Below, piece by piece: positions 11,234 through 19,614 of a stretch of 64,000 nt of DNA. Both the position numbers and the translations under genes were made by a program. Each line of letters starts with the position of its first letter. Position 1 is the first letter of the stretch. The notes beneath the pieces are model-generated. The model saw nothing but the letters and a program-made list of their open reading frames with translations, made no database searches and was not told the DNA's origin. Source of the stretch: Bifidobacterium simiiventris (lineage in GTDB: Bacteria > Actinomycetota > Actinomycetes > Actinomycetales > Bifidobacteriaceae); contig NZ_JAHBBG010000002.1 of the NCBI RefSeq assembly GCF_019331715.1, positions 248,001 through 312,000 on the forward strand, written 5' to 3'.

Positions 11234-11844
11234 CGAATCCAGCACACACCCCCGCCGACGGCATCGACCAGGCGATTCTCGACCAGGCTTCGCGGCTGGT
11301 CGACCGGTGCATGAACGACCCCGCCACCGATCATGACATTGCCGTCGTCGAACGACAGCTCGGACGGTATCCGCGTGGCATGGTCGCAGTCGGTGCGCGC
11401 TGCGTATGCGGCCGTCCGCTCGCCGTCGTGACCCGCCCCGTGCTTCCGGGCGGCATCCCGTTCCCCACCACCTGCTATCTGACCAGTCCGGAAGCGGTCA
11501 AGGCAGTCTCCCATGTGGAGGCGAACGGCGTAATGGCCGAGTACAACGATCTGCTCGCCGTGCCCGACGAGGAGGGGGAGCAGCTGCGTGCCGATTACCG
11601 GCGTGCGCATGACCTGTATCTCGCCTTTCGGCATGAACTGGCGCAACGGTTAGGCGACAGCGAGGAGCACATCGCCGGCATCAGCGCGGGCGGCATGCCC
11701 GTGCGCGTCAAATGCCTGCATGCGCTGCTCGCGCAGACGCTTGTGATGGGCGCCGGCGCGAACCCGATCGGCGACATGACCCTGTCCCGCATCGCCGACG
11801 AATTCGACCCGGCCGTATGCCGTTGCGCGGTGGACGCTGAATAG
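11230..11844 (+). CDS. DUF501 domain protein
   Basis: 204 residues from GTG 11230, overlapping the previous stop by four bases, so translation is probably coupled. The sequence matches the actinobacterial DUF501 family: an N-terminal helix with VVERQLGRYPRGMVAVGARC, then CGRPLAVVTRPVL and FPTTCYLTSPEAV, and conserved Cys residues in GARCVCG and at the C-terminus (CRCAV). Function is unknown. It always sits between the ftsB-like gene and ppx in related genomes as far as I recall. Confidence 0.88.
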   Translation: MTNPAHTPADGIDQAILDQASRLVDRCMNDPATDHDIAVVERQLGRYPRGMVAVGARCVCGRPLAVVTRPVLPGGIPFPTTCYLTSPEAVKAVSHVEANGVMAEYNDLLAVPDEEGEQLRADYRRAHDLYLAFRHELAQRLGDSEEHIAGISAGGMPVRVKCLHALLAQTLVMGAGANPIGDMTLSRIADEFDPAVCRCAVDAE

Positions 11845-11906
11845 GCTCGGCAAAGGTCGAAAAGCCCGAACGGCATGAACCAGACAATGCAAGGAGAGGA
11901 TGTTCG

Positions 11907-12920
11907 ATGAACGACGAACAGCGTTCGGTAATCGTGGCCGGCATCGACTGCGGCACCAATTCGATCCGTTTGAAGATCGCGCGGGTGGACGAACACGGCA
12001 TGCGTGACATCGTGCCGCGTACGTTGCGCGTGATACGACTCGGCCAGGACGTGGACAAGACGCACCGGTTCGCCGAGGAAGCACTGGAACGTGCCTATAC
12101 GGCGGCCACCGAATTCGCTGCGATCCTCGCCCAGCATCAGGTGGATGGACTGAGGTTCGTCGCCACCTCGGCCACGCGCGATGCGGACAATCGCGACGAG
12201 TTCGAGGACAGGATCGAACGGATCCTCGGCGTGCGTCCCGAAGTCATCCCGGGCACGGAGGAAGCTGATCTGAGCTTCCTCGGCGCGACCAGCGTCGCGC
12301 CGCGCGGCGATCTGCCGGCCCCGTTCCTCGTGGTCGATCTCGGTGGCGGTTCGACCGAACTCGTGCTCGGCGGCGACGGCGTGACCGCTCCCGACACGCA
12401 GGTTCAGGCCGCATATTCGATGAACATCGGCTCGGTGCGCATGACCGAACGTCACTTGCACACCGACCCGCCGACCGAAGCCGAAATCGGCGAGGCGATC
12501 GCCGACATCGATGAGCATATCGACGAGGCGTTCCGGACTGTGCCGGCCGGAAGAACGCGCACGCTCATCGGCGTGTCAGGCACCGTCACCACCATGACTG
12601 CGCTCACGCTCGGTCTCAAGGAATATGATCACCGTGCGGTCGACGGCGTGCGCGTGCGCAACGAGGATGCCTACGAGGTGGACGATCGGTTCCTGCGCAT
12701 GACACGTGCCGAGCGCCGCGAATACAAGACCATCCATCCCGGCCGCATCGACGTGGTGGGTGGTGGCGCGCTCGTATGGAACCGTGTGCTCGCCAAGGTG
12801 TCCGCCGCGGCCGAAGCCGACCACGGCGAGCCGATCGACTCGTTCGTCGCCAGCGAGCATGGCCTGCTCGACGGCATCGTGCTCGACTACGGCCGCCGAC
12901 TGCTCGCGCAACGAGCCTGA
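11907..12920 (+). CDS. Exopolyphosphatase (Ppx/GppA family)
   Basis: 337 residues from ATG 11907, which follows GGAGAGG. It belongs to the ASKHA sugar kinase/actin fold: phosphate-1 loop GIDCGTNSIRLKI near residue 11, phosphate-2 loop VVDLGGGSTELVLGG near 142 and a third motif GVSGTVTTMTAL near 220. It lacks the extra C-terminal HD domains of the E. coli type, like the short actinobacterial Ppx proteins. Its activity should be release of phosphate from polyphosphate and possibly pppGpp hydrolysis. Fourth gene of the conserved eno block. Confidence 0.9.
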   Translation: MNDEQRSVIVAGIDCGTNSIRLKIARVDEHGMRDIVPRTLRVIRLGQDVDKTHRFAEEALERAYTAATEFAAILAQHQVDGLRFVATSATRDADNRDEFEDRIERILGVRPEVIPGTEEADLSFLGATSVAPRGDLPAPFLVVDLGGGSTELVLGGDGVTAPDTQVQAAYSMNIGSVRMTERHLHTDPPTEAEIGEAIADIDEHIDEAFRTVPAGRTRTLIGVSGTVTTMTALTLGLKEYDHRAVDGVRVRNEDAYEVDDRFLRMTRAERREYKTIHPGRIDVVGGGALVWNRVLAKVSAAAEADHGEPIDSFVASEHGLLDGIVLDYGRRLLAQRA

Positions 12921-12996
12921 CGATGACGGACGCCGCTTGTCGGCACATGCCGAAAGATGACGTACAATAATACGGTTGGCCTGTTCGCGGGTCAAC

Positions 12997-13075
12997 GCCC
13001 CTGTGGCGAAATGGTATACGCAGTCGACTTAAAATCGATCGCTTCGGCTTGCGGGTTCGAGTCCCGCCAGGGGCA
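12997..13075 (+). tRNA. tRNA-Leu(TAA)
   Basis: A 79-base cloverleaf: 7-bp acceptor stem (12997-13003 with 13068-13074), anticodon loop CTTAAAA with anticodon TAA, T arm GCGGG/CCCGC with loop TTCGAGT, and discriminator A. The variable arm is only 11 bases (CG plus a GC/GC hairpin with a TTCG loop), short for a class II leucine tRNA. No CCA is encoded in full. A TACAAT at 12963-12968 may be its -10. Confidence 0.93.
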
Positions 13076-13176
13076 CCTTATTCGATCGGAAACACGGCGT
13101 TTTCTTTTGGCCGGTAGACTGGCCGGCGTTGTTGCCGGACGGCTGCGGAACGTGGCCGGGGAGTAAAGGAACGGAT

Positions 13177-13743
13177 ATGGCCGGTTGGTTGGATGTACGC
13201 CGTGAATCGAAGGACTCGCTGCCCACGATGCTGATGCAGGCGATCGTCATCGCGGCCGTGCTGTGCGTATGCGAGCTGATCAGCGCCCCGATCTATGTGA
13301 AGATGTCCGGCGGCGCGTTCGTGCCGCTGCCATGGTTCCTCATCGCCTCCCTGTTCGCCGTCGCGTTCGCATACACGGTCGGATTCGTGCTGCTGTGGGC
13401 CGTCGAATCGCTCACCGACCGGCTGGACATCCCCAGATTGCTGCCGTTCATCTATGCGTTGGCCGGACTGATCGGATTCGCCGCATGGGGATACGCCGTG
13501 TTCCCCGCCGTCATCGACTCGGTCCTCACGCCGGCACAAGGCATCGCTCTGACCGGCACTGCAAAGCTTGGCATCGGTGTCAACTGCGCGGCGGCGGGCT
13601 TCGTCTCCTTCTTCTTCGGCGCGATCCTGCCCGGCAAACTGGCGAATCGACGTACCGCGGTCATCGCGGCCGGCATCGCGACGATCGTGCTCGCCGTTCT
13701 TGGTGGCATCATCTACGGCATGACGCTGTCCGCGCTGTCCTGA
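13177..13743 (+). CDS. Five-span membrane protein, unknown function
   Basis: 188 residues from ATG 13177 behind AAAGGA; an upstream in-frame start at 13129 lacks a ribosome site. Five hydrophobic helices can be seen (from LPTMLMQAIVIAAVLC to the C-terminal IATIVLAVLGGIIYGM), connected by short loops with few charges. The N-terminus is cytoplasmic by the positive-inside rule (DVRRESKDS). I do not recognise a family. It lies alone between tRNA-Leu and sdaA. Confidence 0.7.
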   Translation: MAGWLDVRRESKDSLPTMLMQAIVIAAVLCVCELISAPIYVKMSGGAFVPLPWFLIASLFAVAFAYTVGFVLLWAVESLTDRLDIPRLLPFIYALAGLIGFAAWGYAVFPAVIDSVLTPAQGIALTGTAKLGIGVNCAAAGFVSFFFGAILPGKLANRRTAVIAAGIATIVLAVLGGIIYGMTLSALS

Positions 13744-13804
13744 TCCGTATGCGCATCCGTCGAGCCGCGGGCCCGGCGTCGCGTCGCATGACACAAACCG
13801 TCGC

Positions 13805-13810
13805 TATACT
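13805..13810 (+). promoter_or_regulatory. -10 element for a leaderless sdaA mRNA
   Basis: TATACT lies 8 bases before ATG 13819, with no ribosome site between them. Confidence 0.5.
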
Positions 13811-13818
13811 GGCAGCTG

Positions 13819-15276
13819 ATGTTCAGTATTCTCGATATGTTCAAAATCGGTGTCGGGCCGAGTTCGTCGCATACCGTCGGACCGATGGTCGCCGGTCAGC
13901 GGTTTGCGTCCTCGCTCGCCGAATCCGGCGTGCTTGACCGGGTCGCTCGCATCCGTGTCGTGCTGTATGGGTCCCTCGCCCTGACCGGACTCGGCCACGG
14001 CACCGACCATGCGGTCATGGCAGGACTCGAAGGCGGGCTGCCGGCCACCGTCAACACCGACCATGTGCTTACCATCCGCCAGGAATGCGAGGTGGGCGGC
14101 ACGCTCAATCTCGACGGCCGTCATCCGGTCGGCTTCGATTACGACCGGGACATCGTATTCGAACGCTGGCAGCGCATGGCCGCGCACCCCAACGGCATGC
14201 GCTTTCAGGCGTTCGACGCCGCGGGTAACCTGCTCGACGAACAGGTCTGGTATTCGATCGGCGGCGGCTTCATACGGCAAGGGCACCCCGATGACCTCAT
14301 GATCGGCATCCATGACCGCCCGCCGGCAGGTACCTCGTTCGCTGACGACGACGAATCGGCATCCACCGATTTCGGCCCGCATGCACCATACGATTTCACG
14401 ACCGGCGACGAACTCGTCGCGCTGTGCCGCGAACACGACCTGTCCATCGCCGAACTCGTCTGGGCCAACGAAACCGCCGCGCGCCCCGCCGACGACGTGC
14501 GCGCCGACCTGCTCAAGGTCTGGAATACCATGCGTGACTGCGTGACCAACGGCTGCACCAGCGAGCTTGCCACCCTTCCCGGCGGACTCGACGTGCCGCG
14601 CAGGGCCCCGAAAATGTACGCGCGGCTCGCCGCCAACAGCGACGTGCTCAAACGCAGCCATCGGCTCGACGCCGCGCTCGAAGCGTCCGACGCCGCATGG
14701 GTGGACCTGTTCGCGCTCGCCGTCTCCGAGGAGAACGCCGGAGGAGGGCGCGTCGTGACCGCCCCGACCAACGGTTCCGCCGGCATCATTCCCGCCGTGC
14801 TGCAGTATTACTGGCATTTCGTCGATTCCGCGAACGAGGACGGCGTGGTGACGTTCCTGCTGACGGCCGGTGCGGTCGGCTATCTGTTCAAGCGCAACGC
14901 ATCGATCTCCGGCGCCGAGGTCGGCTGCCAGGGCGAGGTGGGCGTCGCCTGTTCGATGGCCGCCGCCGGCCTGTGCGCGGTGATGGGCGGCACGCCGGCG
15001 CAGGTCGAGAACGCGGCCGAGATCGGCATCGAACACAATCTGGGACTGACCTGCGACCCGGTGGGCGGACTCGTACAGATCCCGTGCATCGAACGCAACG
15101 CGATGGCTGCGAACACCGCCATCAATGCGGTGCGCATGGCCATGCTCGGCGACGGTTCGCACATCGTCAGCCTCGACCAGGCCATCAAGACCATGAAGGA
15201 CACCGGCGAGGACATGATGGCCAAATACAAGGAGACGTCCGAGGGCGGCTTGGCCGTCAACGTAGTCGAATGCTGA
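13819..15276 (+). CDS. sdaA: L-serine ammonia-lyase, iron-sulfur type
   Basis: Deaminates L-serine to pyruvate and ammonia. 485 residues, a single-chain enzyme with the beta domain first (FKIGVGPSSSHTVGPM at the N-terminus binds substrate carboxylate) and the alpha domain second. The [4Fe-4S] cysteines are visible in GCQGEVGVACS near residue 370 and in TCDPVGGLVQIPCIERN near 412. The serine-binding PTNGSAGIIPAV segment is present. Start chosen at ATG 13819, directly after a -10-like TATACT, so the mRNA may be leaderless. Confidence 0.95.
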   Translation: MFSILDMFKIGVGPSSSHTVGPMVAGQRFASSLAESGVLDRVARIRVVLYGSLALTGLGHGTDHAVMAGLEGGLPATVNTDHVLTIRQECEVGGTLNLDGRHPVGFDYDRDIVFERWQRMAAHPNGMRFQAFDAAGNLLDEQVWYSIGGGFIRQGHPDDLMIGIHDRPPAGTSFADDDESASTDFGPHAPYDFTTGDELVALCREHDLSIAELVWANETAARPADDVRADLLKVWNTMRDCVTNGCTSELATLPGGLDVPRRAPKMYARLAANSDVLKRSHRLDAALEASDAAWVDLFALAVSEENAGGGRVVTAPTNGSAGIIPAVLQYYWHFVDSANEDGVVTFLLTAGAVGYLFKRNASISGAEVGCQGEVGVACSMAAAGLCAVMGGTPAQVENAAEIGIEHNLGLTCDPVGGLVQIPCIERNAMAANTAINAVRMAMLGDGSHIVSLDQAIKTMKDTGEDMMAKYKETSEGGLAVNVVEC

Positions 15277-15348
15277 CCCGGTTGCGGTTGCGTGCCCGCG
15301 CATCGGCGGGTATCCTCGTGTACATTGTGCGTCACTAAGGAGGAACAC

Positions 15349-15750
15349 ATGGCGAATATGCCCAAGGTCAACGCCGAATTCGGCGCCGCTCCGGTCATCG
15401 AGTTCGAAGGCGAGGCTCCGGCCGGACTCAAGGCCGTGGAACTGGTCGAAGGCGACGGCCCGATGGTACGTCGTGGCGACACCGTGACCGTGAACTACCA
15501 CGGTGTCGTCTGGGGCAAGTCCGAGCCGTTCGATTCGAGCTTCGACCGTCACCAGCCGGCCAGCTTCGGCATCGGCGTCGGCCAGGTCATCAAGGGTTGG
15601 GATCAGACCGTGCCGGGCCACAACGTCGGCTCCCGCCTGGTCGTCTCCATCCCGCCGGAGTACGGCTACGGCTCGCGCGGCGTCCCGCAGGCCGGCATCG
15701 GCGGCGGCGACACGCTCGTGTTCGTGATCGACATCATTTCGACCCGCTGA
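15349..15750 (+). CDS. FKBP-type peptidyl-prolyl cis-trans isomerase
   Basis: 133 residues from ATG 15349 with a strong AAGGAGG site; upstream in-frame codons belong to the leader. It is a single FKBP domain without signal peptide, so it acts in the cytoplasm. Active-site residues are visible: VNYHGVVWG, FDSSFDRHQPASFGIGVGQVI, KGWDQTVPG and the closing strands PPEYGYGSRGVP. It should speed Xaa-Pro isomerisation during folding. A terminator follows, so it is monocistronic. Confidence 0.95.
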   Translation: MANMPKVNAEFGAAPVIEFEGEAPAGLKAVELVEGDGPMVRRGDTVTVNYHGVVWGKSEPFDSSFDRHQPASFGIGVGQVIKGWDQTVPGHNVGSRLVVSIPPEYGYGSRGVPQAGIGGGDTLVFVIDIISTR

Positions 15751-15803
15751 CATCCGGGCCGGCACTGTGTCCGGTCCGATCGCGTTTTGCCCGAAACGTG
15801 GAC

Positions 15804-15829
15804 GCGCCGGCGCAAGTCGGCGCTTTTTT
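15804..15829 (+). terminator. Rho-independent terminator
   Basis: An 8-bp stem (15804-15811 and 15816-15823, one G-U pair) closed by a GCAA tetraloop is followed by TTTTTT. It separates the FKBP gene from greA. Confidence 0.92.
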
Positions 15830-15874
15830 CGTACCATACAACATCGTTGACAGACTTTGACCAAGGAGGACAAC

Positions 15875-16354
15875 ATGGCTGAAGAGAAAGTCGTCCCGCT
15901 CACGCAGGATGCCTACGACAAGCTGAAGGACGAGCTCGCCTACCGCGAGGGTCAGTATCGCGACGAGATCACCAAGCGCATCGCCGCGGCCCGTGCCGAA
16001 GGCGATCTGTCCGAGAACGGCGGCTATCAAGCCGCCCGTGAGGAGCAGAGCAAGAACGAGGGACGTATCAACGAGCTGACTGTCAAGCTGCGCAACGCGA
16101 AGATCGTCGAGGCTCCGAAGGCCGGCATCGTCGGCAACGGCTCGCTGGTGACCATTGAGCTCGCCGGCAACGAGATGACGTACGTGCTCGGCGCGCGCGA
16201 CATGGCGTCCGTCACCGAATACGACGTGCTGAGCGAGGACTCTCCGATCGGCAAGGCTATCATGGGCGCCAAGGCCGGCGACACCGTCAGCTACCAGGCC
16301 CCCAACGGCCGCACGATCAGCGTGACCGTTAAGGAAGCCAAGCCGCTCGAGTAG
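15875..16354 (+). CDS. greA: Transcription elongation factor GreA
   Basis: Rescues backtracked RNA polymerase by stimulating cleavage of the 3' end of the nascent RNA. 159 residues from ATG 15875 behind AAGGAGG. The N-terminal coiled coil spans about residues 10-75 and has the acidic tip (SENGGYQAAREEQSKNEGRI), and the C-terminal FKBP-like domain follows (PIGKAIMGAKAGDTVSYQAPNG). Length and both domains are normal for the family. Confidence 0.97.
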   Translation: MAEEKVVPLTQDAYDKLKDELAYREGQYRDEITKRIAAARAEGDLSENGGYQAAREEQSKNEGRINELTVKLRNAKIVEAPKAGIVGNGSLVTIELAGNEMTYVLGARDMASVTEYDVLSEDSPIGKAIMGAKAGDTVSYQAPNGRTISVTVKEAKPLE

Positions 16355-16370
16355 GCTTGGCCGGACTTGA

Positions 16371-16431
16371 GATATGCGAATGTCCTGTTGCACGCATTGT
16401 CAGGATGCGGGGAACAGGACATTCGCATATC
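16371..16431. terminator. Large perfect cruciform between greA and the converging trhA-type gene
   Basis: A perfect 19-bp inverted repeat (16371-16389 and 16413-16431) encloses a 23-base loop that itself contains a 5-bp stem (CGCAT/ATGCG). It lies between two converging genes, so bidirectional termination is the simplest role. Confidence 0.65.
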
Positions 16432-16477
16432 GGTGCGTAATCGCACGCGGATATGTCATTGGTCGTTCAACTATGCA

Positions 16478-17383
16478 TTAATGCCACAGGCTGACGATCA
16501 CCATGTAAATGGCGACCATGTGACACGCGTATCCGGCGACGGTGCCGGTGTGGAAGATCTCATGGAAGCCGAACACGCGCGGCCACGGGTCGGGCTTGCG
16601 TAGCCCGTAGACGATCGCGCCGGCGATATAGCATGCGCCACCCGCAGCCAGCAGGATCACCACGGTCGGCCCCGCATACGGCGAGGTCCAGAACAGGCTC
16701 ATGAACGCCACTCCGGACACACCGAACACGATGTACACGATCACGTACAGCCAGCGGGGCGCCCCGATCCAGATCACGTGGATGACGAGCGCCACCAGTG
16801 TGCAGATCCACATGCCGGCGATGATCGCGTTGCGCCAGCGCGGCTCGAGCGCGAACGAGACGGGCGTATACGTGCCGGCGATGAGCAGGAAGATGTTCAT
16901 ATGGTCGATGCGGCGCAGCACGTCGGTGACGCGTGGGGACCAGTCTCCCAGATGATAGGCCGCCGAATTGGTGAACAGCACCAGCGAGCAGACCATGAAC
17001 ACCGCGCACGCCCATTTGAGGCCGGCCCCTTGGGCGAGGCAGATCAGCACGATGCCCGCGGCCAGTGCGAGCGGTGCCGCCACTGCATGGATCCAGCCGC
17101 GCAGCAGCGGCTTCGGACGACCATGCACGTCGAGACGGATCTTGCGTTCGACCTCGGCGGGGGAGATGCCCTCGAGCCGCGCCGCGCGGGCCTCCGCCTT
17201 GGCGATCACGGACAGCGCATGCTCCTCGCCGCGACGGCGGATGCGTTCCGCTCTGGCATGGGCCCTGACTCGTACCGCATCGGCCTTGGCTTTGAGCGCC
17301 GCCTCCCTCGCCTCGGTCGCGGCGTCGCGCGCCGCCTGTATCGCCGCGCGCTTGCGTGCGACCTCGTCCTCGGAGACTGCCAT
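16478..17383 (-). CDS. Haemolysin III family membrane protein with helical N-terminal extension
   Basis: 301 residues from the ATG at 17383 behind GGGAGG. The C-terminal 200 residues are a seven-span PAQR/haemolysin III domain, with the family signatures SAAYHLGDWSP, RIDHMNIFLLIAGTYTP and the C-terminal HEIFHTGTVAGYACH. Its His residues are expected to bind metal. About 95 extra residues at the N-terminus are almost pure Ala/Arg/Glu helix and look like a coiled coil in the cytoplasm; typical family members lack this and are near 215 residues. The role of the family is unsettled (membrane homeostasis has been proposed). Its promoter region carries 15-base tandem repeats. Confidence 0.9.
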   Translation of the reverse strand: MAVSEDEVARKRAAIQAARDAATEAREAALKAKADAVRVRAHARAERIRRRGEEHALSVIAKAEARAARLEGISPAEVERKIRLDVHGRPKPLLRGWIHAVAAPLALAAGIVLICLAQGAGLKWACAVFMVCSLVLFTNSAAYHLGDWSPRVTDVLRRIDHMNIFLLIAGTYTPVSFALEPRWRNAIIAGMWICTLVALVIHVIWIGAPRWLYVIVYIVFGVSGVAFMSLFWTSPYAGPTVVILLAAGGACYIAGAIVYGLRKPDPWPRVFGFHEIFHTGTVAGYACHMVAIYMVIVSLWH

Positions 17384-17438
17384 CGTTTCCTCCCTATCGA
17401 CGTTCGCCGGCACGTCCGGTCGGCGGTCACTATCATCT

Positions 17439-17472
17439 TAACCTACGCTAACGTAACCTACGTTAACGTAAC
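17439..17472. repeat. 15-base tandem repeats in the haemolysin III promoter region
   Basis: Two copies of TAACCTACGYTAACG (17439-17453, 17454-17468) are followed by the start of a third. Joined, they form a perfect 12-base palindrome TACGTTAACGTA (17459-17470). The AT-rich stretch stands out from its surroundings and lies 56-90 bases upstream of the start codon, so it is a likely operator. Confidence 0.6.
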
Positions 17473-17596
17473 TTAAATATTTGTCAAGAAACGCGGGGTG
17501 GGAACGGTGCTCCAGTCCCTGTCTGATGGTCAACGATGCCGGTTCGCCCGACCTGCGCATACGATTTTGCGGCGGACGCAACGGTACGGCATTGCG

Positions 17597-17602
17597 TATG
17601 AT
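17597..17602 (+). promoter_or_regulatory. -10 element for a leaderless sensor kinase mRNA
   Basis: TATGAT lies 7 bases before ATG 17610. This supports 17610 over the in-frame ATGs at 17598 and 17601 that overlap the hexamer. Confidence 0.5.
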
Positions 17603-17609
17603 GGACAGC

Positions 17610-19097
17610 ATGGCAGATTTCACACAAGTACTCGCAACGCGGCCCGATTTCGACAGCACCGACCGTGAATGGCTGCATCATCTGGTGGCCGACTGGCAGG
17701 TCATCGCCGACCTGAGCTTCGCCGACCTGCTGCTCATCCTGCAGAACGGCAACGGCGAATACGTGGTGGCCGAACAGTGCCGCCCATCCACAGTGGCGAC
17801 GCTGCGCGCCGAGGATGTGGTCGGCAAACCGGTGCCCGAAGACATGATCGGCGAACTCGACGCGGCGATGCGTTCGGCCGTGGTATTCCGTTCCACCGTG
17901 CTGCGCAACGTCGGCAAGTCCACGGTGTGCAACGTATACGCGCCGGTACACCACAACGGCAAGACGCTCGGCCTGGTGGTGCGCGAGACGAACATGGCGA
18001 CTCGCGAATCCAACGGCCGCAACGAGTCCGAAAGCATCAACGCCGGCAAGCAGCTTTACGAGATGATCCCGCGCGGGCAGTTCCCGTACATGGATTCGGT
18101 GATGAGCCAGCGCCACAACGCGCGCGTGGCCGACGGCTTCATCGTGCTGGCGGCCGATGGCGTGGTGCGCTACGCCTCGCCGAACGCGATCAGCTGCTTC
18201 CGCCGTCTCGGCTCGCTCGACCCGATGCAGGGCAAGCTGCTGAGCGAGGTCGGCACCCAGCTGCTGCACGAGAACGACCCGCTGCCCGAATCCCTGCCGC
18301 TGGTTCTGAGCGGCAAAGCAGCCGTGGACTCCGAACTCAACGCGAACAACTCCGCCGTGTCCATGCGCTCCATGCCGCTGTTCGATGCGAACGGACGCAC
18401 CGGCGCCATCGTGCTGTGCCGCGATGTGACCGAGCTGCGCCGCCGTGAGCAGGAGCTGCAGACCAAGGACGCGACGATTTCCGAGATCCACCATCGCGTC
18501 AAGAACAACCTGCAGGCCGTCTCCGCGCTGCTGCGTCTTCAGGCGCGCAAGACCAAGTCGGAGGAGGTCAAGAAGGAGCTGGAGGAGGCTCAGCGCCGCG
18601 TGCAGACCATCGCGATGGTGCACGAGGGACTGAGCCAGACCGCCGACGAGATCGTCGACTTCGACAAGGTGATCTCCAACCTGCTCAAGATGAGCGTCGA
18701 TCTGGCTACGATGCGCGACCAACACATCAACATCGAATACGTCGGCCAGTTCGGCATGATGCCCGCACAGGACGCCACGCCGCTGTCTCTTGTGCTCACC
18801 GAGCTCATCACCAACGCGGTGGAGCACGGCTTCGAGGGACGCAAGGAAGGCCACATCGTGATCTCCGTGGGCCGTTCGGGTGCGAACCTCAACGTGGTGG
18901 TCGAGGATGACGGATCGGGTTTGGCCAACGAGGAGAGCCATGGCATGGCGCGCTCCTCCGGTTCGGGTCTCGGCACGCAGATCATCAACACGTTCGTCAC
19001 CAACGACTTCGGCGGCAGCGTGCGCTGGGAGCCGCGCCGCGAGGGCGGCACGCGCGTGGTGCTCGAAATGAGACTGCGCGCGGCCCAGGAAGAATAG
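17610..19097 (+). CDS. Sensor histidine kinase, PdtaS type (HisKA_2)
   Basis: Cytosolic two-component kinase of about 495 residues with no membrane span. The N-terminal half is a GAF-like sensor domain of the PdtaS type (DLSFADLLLILQNGNGEYVV). A PAS domain follows at about residues 165-285. The phosphoacceptor helix has the HisKA_2 form IHHRVKNNLQAVSALLRLQ near 293. The ATPase domain shows ELITNAVEHGF and a GSGLGTQI lid. In mycobacteria this kinase phosphorylates the ANTAR regulator PdtaR; a PdtaR-like gene lies at 48673 in this window. Start chosen from the -10 hexamer at 17597. Confidence 0.92.
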   Translation: MADFTQVLATRPDFDSTDREWLHHLVADWQVIADLSFADLLLILQNGNGEYVVAEQCRPSTVATLRAEDVVGKPVPEDMIGELDAAMRSAVVFRSTVLRNVGKSTVCNVYAPVHHNGKTLGLVVRETNMATRESNGRNESESINAGKQLYEMIPRGQFPYMDSVMSQRHNARVADGFIVLAADGVVRYASPNAISCFRRLGSLDPMQGKLLSEVGTQLLHENDPLPESLPLVLSGKAAVDSELNANNSAVSMRSMPLFDANGRTGAIVLCRDVTELRRREQELQTKDATISEIHHRVKNNLQAVSALLRLQARKTKSEEVKKELEEAQRRVQTIAMVHEGLSQTADEIVDFDKVISNLLKMSVDLATMRDQHINIEYVGQFGMMPAQDATPLSLVLTELITNAVEHGFEGRKEGHIVISVGRSGANLNVVVEDDGSGLANEESHGMARSSGSGLGTQIINTFVTNDFGGSVRWEPRREGGTRVVLEMRLRAAQEE

Positions 19098-19205
19098 GCG
19101 GTTCGAACGGGCGCATGGCGGTTTCGTTCTGACGGGCGCAGCCCGGCCAAGACAAAATCGCCACGCGGAAACGACGCCGGCCCGTTTCGAATGCACGTGA
19201 ACATG

Positions 19206-19243
19206 GGAAGGCCCCGGCAGCGGTGATGCTGCCGGGGCCTTCC
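19206..19243. terminator. Bidirectional terminator between sensor kinase and whiB
   Basis: A perfect 16-bp stem (19206-19221 and 19228-19243) with a 6-base loop lies between converging genes. Its arms begin and end in A/T-rich bases, so it can serve both strands. Confidence 0.85.
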
Positions 19244-19262
19244 CGGTGAGTCTGCGAATGCG

Positions 19263-19538
19263 TCAGAGGTTCTGCAACGCCTGAGAACGGCGGGCGCGCA
19301 TCGCACGACGCTTCAGGGCGCGGCGCTCGTCCTCGCTCAGACCGCCCCACACGCCGTAATCCTGATTGGTCTCCAGCGCGCACTTGAGACACGCGTCGAT
19401 CACCTTGCAGGTGCGGCACACGGCCTTGGCCTCCTCGATCTGCTGATATGCCGCCCCCGTGTTGCCTACCGGAAAGAACAGCTCCGGATCCTTGTCGCGG
19501 CACGCAGCCTTGGCGCGCCAGTCAAAAGCACTGCTCAT
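19263..19538 (-). CDS. WhiB family iron-sulfur transcription factor
   Basis: 91 residues from the ATG at 19538, which has GGAAGG upstream. The four cluster cysteines are present (Cys13 in AACRDKDPELFF, then AVCRTCKVIDAC). The turn GVWGGLSEDERR and a basic tail KRRAMRARRSQ follow. These proteins bind a [4Fe-4S] cluster and the sigma-70 region 4 of RNA polymerase. The order of motifs and the length resemble WhiB1/WblE-type members. A second WhiB gene lies at 23502. Confidence 0.95.
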   Translation of the reverse strand: MSSAFDWRAKAACRDKDPELFFPVGNTGAAYQQIEEAKAVCRTCKVIDACLKCALETNQDYGVWGGLSEDERRALKRRAMRARRSQALQNL

Positions 19539-19614
19539 TGTCTTGCCTTCCTTGAGGCCCCGCGGGCCCGTTGTAAAAATCCATTACACAGGTAACCACG
19601 AAATCGGCGACTTT

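Noticed and set aside
17439..17472. The 15-base repeats as an origin or iteron array
   Set aside because: Only two and a fraction copies, no replication initiator gene nearby, and the position upstream of a gene fits an operator better.
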